This document shows, piece after piece, positions 7,760 through 16,632 of a stretch of DNA of 64,000 nt (positions are counted from its first letter, which is position 1; each line of letters starts with the position of its first letter). The DNA is from Vibrio barjaei (GTDB lineage Bacteria > Pseudomonadota > Gammaproteobacteria > Enterobacterales > Vibrionaceae). The notes beneath the pieces are model-generated. The model was not told where the DNA came from, did not search any database, and saw only the letters and a program-made list of their open reading frames with translations. The stretch lies in assembly GCF_001639065.2 (NCBI RefSeq), contig NZ_LQXO02000013.1, forward strand, positions 62,001 through 126,000, in the 5' to 3' direction. The position numbers and the translations under genes were made by a program.

Positions 7760-9511
7760 ATGGATACGAATGTTATTAGCGATGCGCTATACACCACAGA
7801 CCAAACGAGAGCGTTGGAATTGTTTTTGCGTCAACGAAAGCCGCCTGAAATTGCGGAGCAAGTTGGTGTGGCTACTCGCACGGTTCAGAAATGGATAACT
7901 CAGTTTGATTGGAAAAAGCTGAGGGACGATGCACCCGTTGAATTAATGCTAAGGCAGCGTATTGCCTACTTGATGTGGGTTGACCATAAACTCGAATGCC
8001 AAGAGCGCGAGCTGAAGATGCTGCTAGAGCAGCACTATAAAAACCAGAAATCAGAAGAGCGCTCTCGACCAGCTAGTTCTAGTGGTGGTGAGAATAAGCG
8101 AGGACGTAAATCAAATAAGGTTAAAAATGATATTTCTGGCATCACCAAAGAGATGCTGGATGAATACCGTGAAAAGACCTTTTTTGCCTACCAGAAAGAA
8201 ATTCATGAGCACAAGCAAAATGATGAGATCAACGAGATTCGCTTTTATCTTAAATCTCGCCAGATTGGTTTGTCGTTCTATTTTGCATGGGAAGCGTTTG
8301 AAGATGCAGTGCTTAGCGGCGATAACCAGGTGTTTATTTCTGCGTCCAAGAAGCAGGCTTACATCTTTAAAAACTACATTCGCAAGTTTGCCTTAGAGCT
8401 TGCTGGCATTGATTTAAAAGGTAAAGACGACATTGAATTAAGCAATGGCGCTAACCTTATTTTCTGTTCAACTAATGTTTCATCTTCTCAGGGCTTTAAC
8501 GGTCACATGTATTGGGATGAGGTTTTCTGGATACCTCGCTTTGGGGCACTTGATGACTATGCAGGTGGTATGTCGATTCAGGCTCAGTACCGTACAACCT
8601 ACATATCAACCCCTTCTACTATGGCGCATGAGGCTTACCCAAAATGGTCTGGTAAGAAAGAAGACAACATTGACCTAAGCCATAAAGCACTGAAAGACGG
8701 TGCGCTTGGCCCCGACTACATCTTCCGTCAAATGATCACGGTTGATGATGCCATTGCCAAAGGTGGTGACAAGCTCTTCAACATGGAGAAGCTTAAGCGT
8801 AAGTATCCGGTTAAAGAGGTATTCGACAACCTGCTTCGCTGTAAATTCTTGGATGATAGCGCCTCGTTCTTTGCGCTCAAGGCGTTGTTGGCTTGCAAGA
8901 CAGATACTGACTTGTGGCAGGACGTAGACCACGATAAAGCGAGACCAGTTGGTAATGCAGAGGTTTTGGTTGGTTATGATCCAAGAGGTGGCGGCACTGG
9001 TGAAGGTTCGGATGATGCAGGTTTAGTGGTTGCACTGAAGCCCAAAATCAAAGGTGGCGTATTTCGGGCTGTTGAGAAACTTCGCTTGAAAGGTTCGAGT
9101 TATGAACAACAAGCTGAAACCATTCGAAGCATTACCGAAAAGTACAACGTGGTTTATTTAGCGATGGACACTGGCGGCGTGGGCTCGGCGGTAGCGGAGT
9201 TGGTACGTAAGTTTTACCCGGCTCTGGTTGAGTTGAACTATTCACCAGAGATGAAGCGCATGATGGCATATAAAGCGCGAGAGATTATCAACAATGGGCG
9301 CTTCTTGTTTGATGAGGATTGGGATGACCTAGTGCATTCCTTCTTGATGATTCGCCAGCAAACCACCGATAAAAGCGGACAAGTCACCTTTGTTTCCAAT
9401 CGTAGCAAGATAGGTTCGCATGCTGATTTAGCATGGGCCTCAATGCACGTTCTAGCCTGGGAACCAATAGATGTTAATGCAGATAACGATACAAGCGTAA
9501 CGTTCTTCTAA
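7760..9511 (+). CDS. P: terminase large subunit (P2 gpP ATPase/nuclease)
   Basis: A 583-residue protein (P2 gpP is 590). Residues about 15-60 form a helix-turn-helix (PPEIAEQVGVATRTVQKWI). The ATPase Walker A-like segment is YLKSRQIGLSFYFAWEAF and Walker B is MYWDEVFWI. The C-terminal nuclease domain carries VGYDPRGGG and LAMDTGGVGSAV. The enzyme powers DNA packaging and cuts at cos. ATG 7760 has no strong ribosome site and no better in-frame start is visible. It is transcribed away from the capsid operon and together with the portal gene. Confidence 0.94.
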   Translation: MDTNVISDALYTTDQTRALELFLRQRKPPEIAEQVGVATRTVQKWITQFDWKKLRDDAPVELMLRQRIAYLMWVDHKLECQERELKMLLEQHYKNQKSEERSRPASSSGGENKRGRKSNKVKNDISGITKEMLDEYREKTFFAYQKEIHEHKQNDEINEIRFYLKSRQIGLSFYFAWEAFEDAVLSGDNQVFISASKKQAYIFKNYIRKFALELAGIDLKGKDDIELSNGANLIFCSTNVSSSQGFNGHMYWDEVFWIPRFGALDDYAGGMSIQAQYRTTYISTPSTMAHEAYPKWSGKKEDNIDLSHKALKDGALGPDYIFRQMITVDDAIAKGGDKLFNMEKLKRKYPVKEVFDNLLRCKFLDDSASFFALKALLACKTDTDLWQDVDHDKARPVGNAEVLVGYDPRGGGTGEGSDDAGLVVALKPKIKGGVFRAVEKLRLKGSSYEQQAETIRSITEKYNVVYLAMDTGGVGSAVAELVRKFYPALVELNYSPEMKRMMAYKAREIINNGRFLFDEDWDDLVHSFLMIRQQTTDKSGQVTFVSNRSKIGSHADLAWASMHVLAWEPIDVNADNDTSVTFF

Positions 9512-9527
9512 GAACTGGAGAGAACAA

Positions 9528-10496
9528 GTGATTGAGATTGAATTTTCTAAACCCGTAAGTGTGATGAATAGCGATATTCTGAGCTATTTAGAAGTGGCGT
9601 TAATTGATGGCTTATATGAGCCGCCAATACCGCTTGATACTTTGGCTAAGGCCTTACGCGTGAACCCCATGCATGCCAGCGCAATAGAATTCAAACGTAA
9701 TACGTTGATTTTGGCTATTGCGTTGAGTGGGTTGTTATCTCGCCAAGATGCAAAGCGCTTTATTCAAGACTACTTAACGTTTGGTAATGGCTACCTGCAA
9801 GTTATACGCAGCTTCCGTGGGCTAGGTGAGCCTGTTAAGTTGAAGCACTTGCCCGCGCTTTATATGCGTAGGCGTGAAGACTTAGGCTGGACATACAAAC
9901 CACGCGCTTACGATGATGAAGGGCGCATTGACTATAAGTACGGGCAAGTATTTCATTTGGGTGACTATGATATTGCTCAAGAGCTTTATGGCTTACCAAG
10001 TCATGTTAGTGGTCTCACCTCTATCTGGCTAAATGAAGATGCCACTTTGTTTCGTCGTCAGTATTTCCGTAATGGTAATCACGCTGGTTATTTGTTGTAT
10101 ATGAATGAGCCAACAATGACCAAAAAGCAGGAAGACGAGATCAAGAAACAGCTTCAGGCACAAGAAGGCATGGCATTCAAGAACCTGTTTGTTAATGCGA
10201 AGGGTAAAGATACCAAATCACCTGAATTAAAAGCGATAGGGCAGGTTGAAGCGAAAGATGCGTTTAAAGATGTGAAAAATCAGACCATGACGGATGTATT
10301 GGCTCTTCATCGTGTCCCTATCGAGTTAATGAGTGTTCGCCGCGAGAGTATTACGTCACTCGATCTCAGTAAGGTTGATTGGTTGTTTCACAAAAATGAG
10401 CTACTACCGCTGATTGATATGATGCAGGAGCTGGATGATTTTGTTGGGCAGGAGGTGATTATGGCTAAGGAGTATAAGAAGTTAGATGATGTGTAG
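9528..10496 (+). CDS. Q: portal protein (P2 gpQ)
   Basis: A 322-residue protein starting at GTG 9528 with GGAG eight bases upstream. The conserved gpQ segments LTFGNGYLQVIRS, YGQVFHLGDYDIAQELYG and HRVPIELMSVRRESITSLDL are present. The portal forms the dodecameric DNA gate at one capsid vertex. The family is usually about 340 residues; this copy is slightly short at the C-terminus. A second, decayed copy of its 3' end lies at 11920-12082, beyond the next gene. Confidence 0.93.
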   Translation: MIEIEFSKPVSVMNSDILSYLEVALIDGLYEPPIPLDTLAKALRVNPMHASAIEFKRNTLILAIALSGLLSRQDAKRFIQDYLTFGNGYLQVIRSFRGLGEPVKLKHLPALYMRRREDLGWTYKPRAYDDEGRIDYKYGQVFHLGDYDIAQELYGLPSHVSGLTSIWLNEDATLFRRQYFRNGNHAGYLLYMNEPTMTKKQEDEIKKQLQAQEGMAFKNLFVNAKGKDTKSPELKAIGQVEAKDAFKDVKNQTMTDVLALHRVPIELMSVRRESITSLDLSKVDWLFHKNELLPLIDMMQELDDFVGQEVIMAKEYKKLDDV

Positions 10497-10602
10497 AAAC
10501 TAGGATAACTTTCTGTGTTTCAAGTAACAAAAGTCAAATTGAATCATGTCGTTATAAATTAAGCTATCTTATCATACGTATTTTATTGCATACGAGGCAT
10601 TT

Positions 10603-11745
10603 ATGATTAACAGACAATTCTTCAGCCACCTAAAGCTGTTGAGAGACACATACGAGGAACCACCACAATATAACCTTTTCAGTGTCCTTAGATCGGAGTC
10701 TGATGAAGTTAGGCTTCATTCTCGTTTTTTAGTCGATGTTCTTAGTCCGAGTGGCTGCCACAATCAAGGTGAGCTATTTCTCACTAGTTTTCTTAAGCGT
10801 CAGGGGTTAGAGGTTTCAGGAAACATTGAAGTTCTTTGCGAGTATAAGAGCATTGATATTTTGATACGCTCTGAAAACACAGCTGTCATCATAGAAAATA
10901 AAATCTATGCTGGTGATCAGGATAAGCAACTTCAGCGTTACTACCAAACCATGCATGACGAAGGATACAAAGATATCCATCTTTTTTATCTTACGTTAGA
11001 TGGCAAAGAACCTAGTCCAGAGAGTATTGGTACTTTGGACAAGAAAATTACCAATATAAGCTATCGCTCAGATATACATGACTGGATCGATCGTTGTACT
11101 GAACTCTCTGCTCGTAATGCCCCTTTGCGTGAAGCTTTCATTCAATACCTAGACTTAATAAACCATTTAACTAATCGGGTTGAGAATATGGAACACATCG
11201 AAAGATTAAAGAAACTGTTGTTGGAAGGTGACAACTTAGAGTCTGTCTCCGAATTAAATCAAGCGTATGAAGAAATCGTTGTCGATGCCCAGTTGTCAAT
11301 GTGGGAGATGCTTGGTAAGAAAATGACTGAACAATTGGGTGAGCTATCAAGCGACTCAATAGCTCACGAACATGATCCAAGGGAAACAGTCAGAAAATAT
11401 GTTCAAGCTAGACGTAATTCTAAATGGATCATTCAAGAGTTTGAATTACGTGATTACCCTTCGTTCTATTTATATGTAGAACAAGACCACCATTTGTATT
11501 TTGGTCTGTATCAAAACAAGGATTCAAAACAAGCAAAGCAAACCAAGCTCCCCGAATTAGAACATGACTATGAGGTGGAAAATGGCACCACGTTGTTTAA
11601 GTATCCAAAGAAAAAAATAAACTTTCGAAACCTTAGCACAAATGACGTGAAGTCTCTTCTAAATCCAGAGTTTTTAAATGATTTTACCCAAGAGATAGTT
11701 GATGAGCTTGTTGCTTTGCATCAATCGATAATGGATGCGTTGTAA
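10603..11745 (+). CDS. PD-(D/E)XK nuclease family protein, phage accessory gene
   Basis: A 380-residue protein. Residues 35-47 (EVRLHSRFLVDVL) give the usual N-terminal helix with E and H. Asp85 (SIDILI) and Glu98-x-Lys100 (AVIIENKI) give the D-x12-ExK active site of the PD-(D/E)XK nuclease superfamily, closest in style to the PDDEXK_4 group. After about residue 190 the protein is helical, then beta-rich, with no motif I recognise. It has its own intergenic leader (10497-10602), lower G+C than the portal gene, and sits between the intact portal gene and a broken portal 3' end. A phage-exclusion role is plausible but inferred. Confidence 0.75.
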   Translation: MINRQFFSHLKLLRDTYEEPPQYNLFSVLRSESDEVRLHSRFLVDVLSPSGCHNQGELFLTSFLKRQGLEVSGNIEVLCEYKSIDILIRSENTAVIIENKIYAGDQDKQLQRYYQTMHDEGYKDIHLFYLTLDGKEPSPESIGTLDKKITNISYRSDIHDWIDRCTELSARNAPLREAFIQYLDLINHLTNRVENMEHIERLKKLLLEGDNLESVSELNQAYEEIVVDAQLSMWEMLGKKMTEQLGELSSDSIAHEHDPRETVRKYVQARRNSKWIIQEFELRDYPSFYLYVEQDHHLYFGLYQNKDSKQAKQTKLPELEHDYEVENGTTLFKYPKKKINFRNLSTNDVKSLLNPEFLNDFTQEIVDELVALHQSIMDAL

Positions 11746-11775
11746 CCTTCAGGGGTTGTCAGGGAGCTAATCATT

Positions 11776-11799
11776 GGCGAGCAACTTTCAGAACTCGCC
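11776..11799 (+). repeat. small hairpin after the nuclease gene
   Basis: GGCGAG (11776-11781) pairs with CTCGCC (11794-11799) around a 12-base loop. It is followed by C residues rather than a T tract, so it may be a weak or rho-assisted end for the nuclease transcript. Confidence 0.4.
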
Positions 11800-11919
11800 C
11801 CCCCATAAACTGCTCTAGTTCTATTTTTACTTGGTGCATTTCATTCATGGGGACTGATATTTCAAACTGTGTGCTTGCAGGTCGAGTATGATGTTATACA
11901 TCTCTAAATCAGGACGAGC

Positions 11920-12082
11920 GTTCGTCGTGAGAGTATTATCTCCCTCGACCTGACTGTTCCACAAGAACGACCTGCTTTCGCTGAACGATGCACTGCAGGA
12001 GTTGAATGATGTCACAAATCAGAAAGTAATTATTGATGATGACTATAAAACCATTTTAAATAATCTAATTACTGATATATAG
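11920..12082 (+). pseudogene. remnant of a second portal gene 3' end
   Basis: Translation from 11920 gives VRRESIISLDL, matching VRRESITSLDL near the end of the intact portal. A net loss of 14 bases then shifts the frame. From 11957 the reading FHKNDLLSLNDALQELND and then VTNQKVIIDDDYKTI matches FHKNELLPLIDMMQELDD and FVGQEVIMAKEYKKL of the intact gene, ending at TAG 12080-12082. The two copies differ at many positions, so this is an old or foreign portal allele rather than a recent duplication. It marks the far edge of the inserted nuclease gene. Confidence 0.85.
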
Positions 12083-12122
12083 GCAATGCATTCGTAAAAC
12101 AAATGAAAAGGTTCTAGGTATT

Positions 12123-13574
12123 ATGAAATGGTTGAAACACAAAGTCTGGATCCTGTTTGCATTGCTTTCAGCAATGTTTTTTATAAGCTTAGTTTTCTAT
12201 TTATCTGGCTTACATATCAAAGATATTTCGGAGAAAAACAGTGAAATAGCAAAAAATAATATTGAGAGTCAGAAGAAAAAAGTTACTGAATATGTATCGA
12301 AAGTAGAGAACCATGTAGAAAAACAAACCGTAGTACAAGAAACTGAAGCAGAAAACTTGTTTACAGGTATAGGTATGACAAACCTGCATCAAGGAATCCA
12401 AGTTAAAATAGAAGGTATTGAGGTCGATACTAAATTTTTTAATTATGAAAATCATTACAACATCGAGAAAAAATATTCTGGCCTGACGAGCTTTCAACCC
12501 AACCATGTAGCATTCGACCCAGATTATCCTAATCGAGGCTATCCAAATCTATACATAACAGTTTTAGAGCCTAAACCGTTCAGCGATAAAAGTTTCCTTG
12601 AGAGAATGACTGATGGTAGTTTTTTGTACAGTGGCGCCAATTTTACTGGTAAACAAAACTCGAAGATTGACGCTTTCTATTGGAAAACAGATAACCATAC
12701 ATTGTTAATTGAGGAACATGCATTACAATTCGCTCTGGATGTATACACCCACTTCGATGAAAAAAACTATAGAAAAGGATACAAAAAGAAGTATGAAAAA
12801 GATGTTTTCGGAGAAGATATTAAAAACAATTATGAGTGGGACAATATAAGATACCCACACATAAAAATAGCCCTTTCATTTAATCCCCAAAGCCCAGAAC
12901 TAGCTGCAGAGAAAAACGTATCTTCTCCAAAGTTCGCCGTAGCAGCCGTTGAGCTGATTAGAAGTCAAGACTACGCTTATGATAAAAAGTCTAAAGGAGA
13001 GATGGGGTCAGCCAAGCATTTTACCGCAGGGTTTACATTGCCTCTGTATCCAGAATTCGAATTACTTCCCCTAAGCTCTAATCGGGACAATCTACAGGAA
13101 GGCAGCAGCAAAAAAGATCTTAGACAAGATATTAAGCGTTTGAAAGGAAGTTCGTCGGATGAAGTTGTAAACAGCAAGTTCTTTAATAAGACGCAATACA
13201 GCCTTATTAATATCGCCAATATTGGCACCTTATCTAAAGGCAACTTTTTTCTTGGGGAAAAGCGCACCTCTGAAGCTTATAGGTTTGTTTTTGCGATTCA
13301 TCTTTTTGCTTACGGAGACTGGGTAACACAATATACTCCGTTAGCATCTGAATGGGGTGGTATAGAAGAAAAGGCTCAGTTAAAGATCAAGGATTCTTTG
13401 ATAGACAGAGCTTTATCTGGGTTAGTGGACACATTTATACCCACATTTGGGATTGGTTCTTGGGGGCAGTACTTGTTCATAGGTATCTGCGTATTTCTAG
13501 CTATTCCTTTTGTCCCTGTACTCTTACAAGTTGTTTTATCTATAGCTAGTTTTTTTAGACTTCTCTTTAGATAA
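12123..13574 (+). CDS. unknown membrane-anchored protein, phage accessory gene
   Basis: A 483-residue protein I do not recognise. Residues about 10-30 form a transmembrane segment and residues about 453-480 a second one. Between them is a soluble domain of more than 400 residues, beginning with a Lys/Glu-rich coiled-coil-like stretch (about 35-75). Both ends could anchor it in the inner membrane with the middle in the periplasm. The gene is AT-rich and lies between the portal remnant and the lysis genes, a common place for cargo genes. Function cannot be stated. Confidence 0.7.
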   Translation: MKWLKHKVWILFALLSAMFFISLVFYLSGLHIKDISEKNSEIAKNNIESQKKKVTEYVSKVENHVEKQTVVQETEAENLFTGIGMTNLHQGIQVKIEGIEVDTKFFNYENHYNIEKKYSGLTSFQPNHVAFDPDYPNRGYPNLYITVLEPKPFSDKSFLERMTDGSFLYSGANFTGKQNSKIDAFYWKTDNHTLLIEEHALQFALDVYTHFDEKNYRKGYKKKYEKDVFGEDIKNNYEWDNIRYPHIKIALSFNPQSPELAAEKNVSSPKFAVAAVELIRSQDYAYDKKSKGEMGSAKHFTAGFTLPLYPEFELLPLSSNRDNLQEGSSKKDLRQDIKRLKGSSSDEVVNSKFFNKTQYSLINIANIGTLSKGNFFLGEKRTSEAYRFVFAIHLFAYGDWVTQYTPLASEWGGIEEKAQLKIKDSLIDRALSGLVDTFIPTFGIGSWGQYLFIGICVFLAIPFVPVLLQVVLSIASFFRLLFR

Positions 13575-13599
13575 ATACAGGTATTTAACGGGGCTATGA

Positions 13600-14142
13600 T
13601 TACTTTTCTAGACTTGAAAGGCAGAACTTTTGTTCTGTCTTTCTTCTAATGGCGATTCCTTTACATGAGTTCTGTTCAAGTCGGCAATCTTTACCATTCA
13701 CAAACACCCATCTTAGATACTCGTTACAGGCGCCAACGCGGTCGCCCTGATTGAACTTCTTAAGCAGGGTGGAGCGCGCAAAATTGCCAGCGCCCAGGTT
13801 GTAGACGAAGCTGACCATCATGTCGTATTCGCCTTGGCTGGGTGTTTGGCTGATATGTTTGTTCACCACTCGCTGTGCAGTGGCGATGTCTGTGACGAAA
13901 TACTCTGCGACTTGTTGGTCGGTTAGTCTGGTCTTTTGAGTGACGCCTTGGGTATGGCCTAAACCGACCGTCCAGACATTCGCGCTGCATTGGTAGGATT
14001 TAAGGCGACAACCTTCTTCGTTGGCGATATGGCGCAATCCGTTTTCACTGACGCTTAACTCTGAGTCGATAGTAAAGACAATGGCAAGAATTGAAGTGAC
14101 AGAGCACACCACCGCCTGTATTGCTTTGGTTTTTAGGCTCAT
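13600..14142 (-). CDS. SAR-type endolysin, GH24 lysozyme
   Basis: A 180-residue protein with the GH24 catalytic pattern E-x8-C-x5-T (EEGCRLKSYQC then SANVWTVG), the variant in which Cys replaces the usual Asp, as in P1 Lyz. GEYDMMVSFVYNLGAGNF is the conserved helix of phage lysozymes. The weakly hydrophobic N-terminus, AVVCSVTSILAIVFTI, is followed directly by charged residues and has no signal-peptidase site. It therefore looks like a signal-arrest-release segment, and its Cys could take part in disulfide switching. It overlaps the holin gene by four bases. Confidence 0.9.
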   Translation of the reverse strand: MSLKTKAIQAVVCSVTSILAIVFTIDSELSVSENGLRHIANEEGCRLKSYQCSANVWTVGLGHTQGVTQKTRLTDQQVAEYFVTDIATAQRVVNKHISQTPSQGEYDMMVSFVYNLGAGNFARSTLLKKFNQGDRVGACNEYLRWVFVNGKDCRLEQNSCKGIAIRRKTEQKFCLSSLEK

Positions 14143-14381
14143 ATTGCTTCGTCCTGTTGTGAGTTCAGCTTGTCTAGTTTGGCTTGGTTGAGTTTGGTGG
14201 CAACGGCATAGTGGCGAATAGCCATGACGCCCGAAACGATACCTACAAAGATTGCGATAAGCTGCGCTATATCGTTCACACCAAAGCTGATTAGGGTTGC
14301 ACTAACAGACGTTAGAGTTTTCTTTAATCCAGTAATGTCTAGCAAAGAAACAACTAACGCTTTTACCTCTGTTTGGTTCAT
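14139..14381 (-). CDS. holin-like small membrane protein
   Basis: An 80-residue protein with one clear hydrophobic segment (residues about 30-58) and a charged C-terminus (KLNQAKLDKLNSQQDE). It overlaps the endolysin start by four bases (ATGA). Size, topology and partner fit a phage holin or pinholin that triggers lysis. A GAGAG site precedes ATG 14381. No Rz/Rz1-type spanin gene was seen beside it. Confidence 0.78.
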   Translation of the reverse strand: MNQTEVKALVVSLLDITGLKKTLTSVSATLISFGVNDIAQLIAIFVGIVSGVMAIRHYAVATKLNQAKLDKLNSQQDEAI

Positions 14382-14502
14382 TGATTTTTCTCTCGTAACT
14401 AGTGATTAGCTCCCCACAAAACCAGTGTATCGAGCTGAGGTTTAAAGGGTACTTATGGCATTTCTAGTGCGGAGATATAGAAGTTTGGAGGCAGAAAGAA
14501 CA

Positions 14503-14524
14503 CACCCAGCGTCTAGGCTGGGTG
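14503..14524 (-). terminator. rho-independent terminator between fibre-assembly and lysis genes
   Basis: CACCCAGC (14503-14510) and GCTGGGTG (14517-14524) form a perfect eight-base stem with a six-base loop. On the minus strand it is followed by a T-rich run (TGTGTTCTTT). It would end the baseplate-fibre transcript before the holin gene. Confidence 0.7.
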
Positions 14525-14530
14525 AGGTGG

Positions 14531-15523
14531 TTAGCTAGCTATACCAGAGAGAGTAGGGCGTTCGCCGAATGGAAAGTCCTGTGCTTCAGGGTAGTCGCTT
14601 AATGTTTTACGGTCTTGGAGCAGTTGCAGAAACTGTTCACTGTTCTTAATTGGAGAAGTTCGTAGGTCAGTAGGGTACTGTTGATCTTTTTCGTATTGGT
14701 CAATGCGGTTGAGTACTTTTGAAAGTTCGCTTCCTCTCCATGCTTTTTCTTCATCAACTTTGAAAGGTCGATGACGATCAATGTCATATTGCCAACCTGC
14801 TTCATCGCTCACCCATGAATCGTAGGGCTCATAAGCTAAGAGTGTGTGAGTTACGGGCAGCTCTCCGAGTTCTTCAACTAGATAGTCAATGAGTGCTCTG
14901 TTGTCGCGGTCTTTGGCATACGCCATTTTTTCTCGATGATCGATAAGCTGTAACCACTGGCCATCAACTAGTTTAATCGCGTAGCCTGTATCTGGTTTTG
15001 GTGGTTCTTCCCAAGAATGCTTTTCTGGTAACTCAAAGTTATAGTCAGAAACAATGAACTCATTACCCCACTCATCATAGAAAGGTCGCCCAATGTGGAT
15101 TCTATAGACGTTCCAGCCTGTTTCTTTTGAGTGAAGAACAGTATGAGTTTCTTTGTCATATTCTGGAGGCTCTTCGCGAATTGCCCATTTTGGATAATCA
15201 CCATCAGGTTCACCAATGATAAAGCGTTGACCGGACTCATTCCAAAAAGGCTTCCATGTCATATCTTCTATTTCATCTGACCATTTTTCTGTCTTTTGGT
15301 CATAACGAGCAATCATGCCCTCTTGAGATGGCTTATACAGATTTAAAGTGCAGTTTGGACTTAATGCCGTGCCTTTCGCCACGTGCTCTGATTCGTTGCG
15401 AATCCACCAACCATCTTGCGTAAATCTGGATACTTGTACAATTTGGGTCTTGTCAAAAAACACTGCTTTCATAGTGCTTACTGGTTTGTCAAAGTCTACA
15501 TTGTTTGAGTAGTTGTTAATCAT
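14531..15523 (-). CDS. tail fibre-associated protein, probable fibre assembly chaperone
   Basis: A 330-residue acidic, Trp/Tyr-rich protein directly after the fibre gene (two-base gap). It contains repeated blocks such as DGWWIRNES, WNESGQRFIIGEPDGDYP and YDEWGNEFIVSDY, then DGQWLQLIDHREK near residue 200 and a helical C-terminus. Position and the repeated W-x-D/E blocks resemble Vibrio phage proteins annotated as tail fibre assembly. The match to the classical Tfa/gpG fold is not clear. Confidence 0.55.
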   Translation of the reverse strand: MINNYSNNVDFDKPVSTMKAVFFDKTQIVQVSRFTQDGWWIRNESEHVAKGTALSPNCTLNLYKPSQEGMIARYDQKTEKWSDEIEDMTWKPFWNESGQRFIIGEPDGDYPKWAIREEPPEYDKETHTVLHSKETGWNVYRIHIGRPFYDEWGNEFIVSDYNFELPEKHSWEEPPKPDTGYAIKLVDGQWLQLIDHREKMAYAKDRDNRALIDYLVEELGELPVTHTLLAYEPYDSWVSDEAGWQYDIDRHRPFKVDEEKAWRGSELSKVLNRIDQYEKDQQYPTDLRTSPIKNSEQFLQLLQDRKTLSDYPEAQDFPFGERPTLSGIAS

Positions 15524-15525
15524 AA

Positions 15526-16632
15526 TTAGGCCATCCTCACGATAAAGTTACATTTACGGTGGTTGATAGTGTTTTTTAAAGCACCAAATAGCGCAATTGT
15601 TAGAGTGTGAGAGTGAGTGCCTATATATGTTGAGTGATTATGCGTGTCTGCTTTTGTTCTCGGTTCGCCTGTCTTCGAATTGGCATTCCAATCCGCATAT
15701 TTTAAGGGGGAACCAGAGTCTGATGATCCGGCATCAACGCCGTGAGAGTGAGTGTTTGACGTTGTGGTTTTGGTTCCCAGATCTGTTGTATCCACTCTTG
15801 AATTAGGGTGTCCATGATTTTTAACTTGTCCTTCTTCATATACACCTACAGTCTCATTGCTTTCTTTACCGACTAGCCCCAATCCTTCCATGGTGGGAAT
15901 GATGCCGCTTGGATATACTAGTGCTAATTTGGGATTAGCTTGCTGATCAAATGCTTGGTTAAGCATAAAAGCATATTTATCTGACCCCGGAAGAGTATCC
16001 GAAAACCACGGAATAGGAGCACCTACGGGATAAATTCGGTCAGACAGTGAAAGCCACATTTTCTCAACCAATGGCTCCCACAAGTTGTTTACCAGTTTGT
16101 CTATGATGTGGGGAACACCTAAGGCATAGACCAGTTTTTTAACGGTCAAAAAAGAGTTGTCACTAGTTCCTTCTTCAACTTGCTTATTGGTCGCAATTTT
16201 TGCAATACCTGCTCGGTCTTCTGTTGCGCTATAAGGATTGAGCATTTCCACCGTAATATTTTCAATCGTTGAAGCGGCTAGGTTTAATTCACATGCTTCA
16301 GTCACAGCTGAATCTTGTTGTTTATAAGTAATGACATCACCATCTCTACTATCGACAGCGAATAGAGTGCCATCATCTAACCAGTATCCTAACTCTTTAC
16401 CTTCAAAGGCCTCGCTTCCATCCCATGTAGTTTCAAAATGAAGTTGACCAAGTGCTGTTACTTCACCACGAGTGATTGCTTTGCGTTGAACTTCGTTACG
16501 TAAGCTCGTCTGGTCTTTGTTAGGTATATAGCCTTCAGTGCCTATACTGATTTCTGAAATTTTGTAACTGATACCAAGTTCGCCAGCTCTAATTGAAGCC
16601 GCGATACCCGCATCGGTAATCAATAAACTCAT
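15526..16632 (-). CDS. tail fibre protein with collar-type N-terminus
   Basis: A 368-residue protein. Residues 1-120, starting MSLLITDAGIAASIRAGELG, are the baseplate-attaching tail-collar fibre domain (DUF3751 type). A middle segment has AGIAKIATNKQVEEG. The C-terminal third is rich in His-x-His pairs (NHGHP, NTHSHG, THNHST, GTHSHT) and ends NHRKCNFIVRMA, like the last strand of Mu/lambda fibres. It should be the receptor-binding fibre. The HxH pairs suggest metal ions along the tip, as in the T4 short fibre, but this is inferred. Confidence 0.85.
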   Translation of the reverse strand: MSLLITDAGIAASIRAGELGISYKISEISIGTEGYIPNKDQTSLRNEVQRKAITRGEVTALGQLHFETTWDGSEAFEGKELGYWLDDGTLFAVDSRDGDVITYKQQDSAVTEACELNLAASTIENITVEMLNPYSATEDRAGIAKIATNKQVEEGTSDNSFLTVKKLVYALGVPHIIDKLVNNLWEPLVEKMWLSLSDRIYPVGAPIPWFSDTLPGSDKYAFMLNQAFDQQANPKLALVYPSGIIPTMEGLGLVGKESNETVGVYEEGQVKNHGHPNSRVDTTDLGTKTTTSNTHSHGVDAGSSDSGSPLKYADWNANSKTGEPRTKADTHNHSTYIGTHSHTLTIALFGALKNTINHRKCNFIVRMA

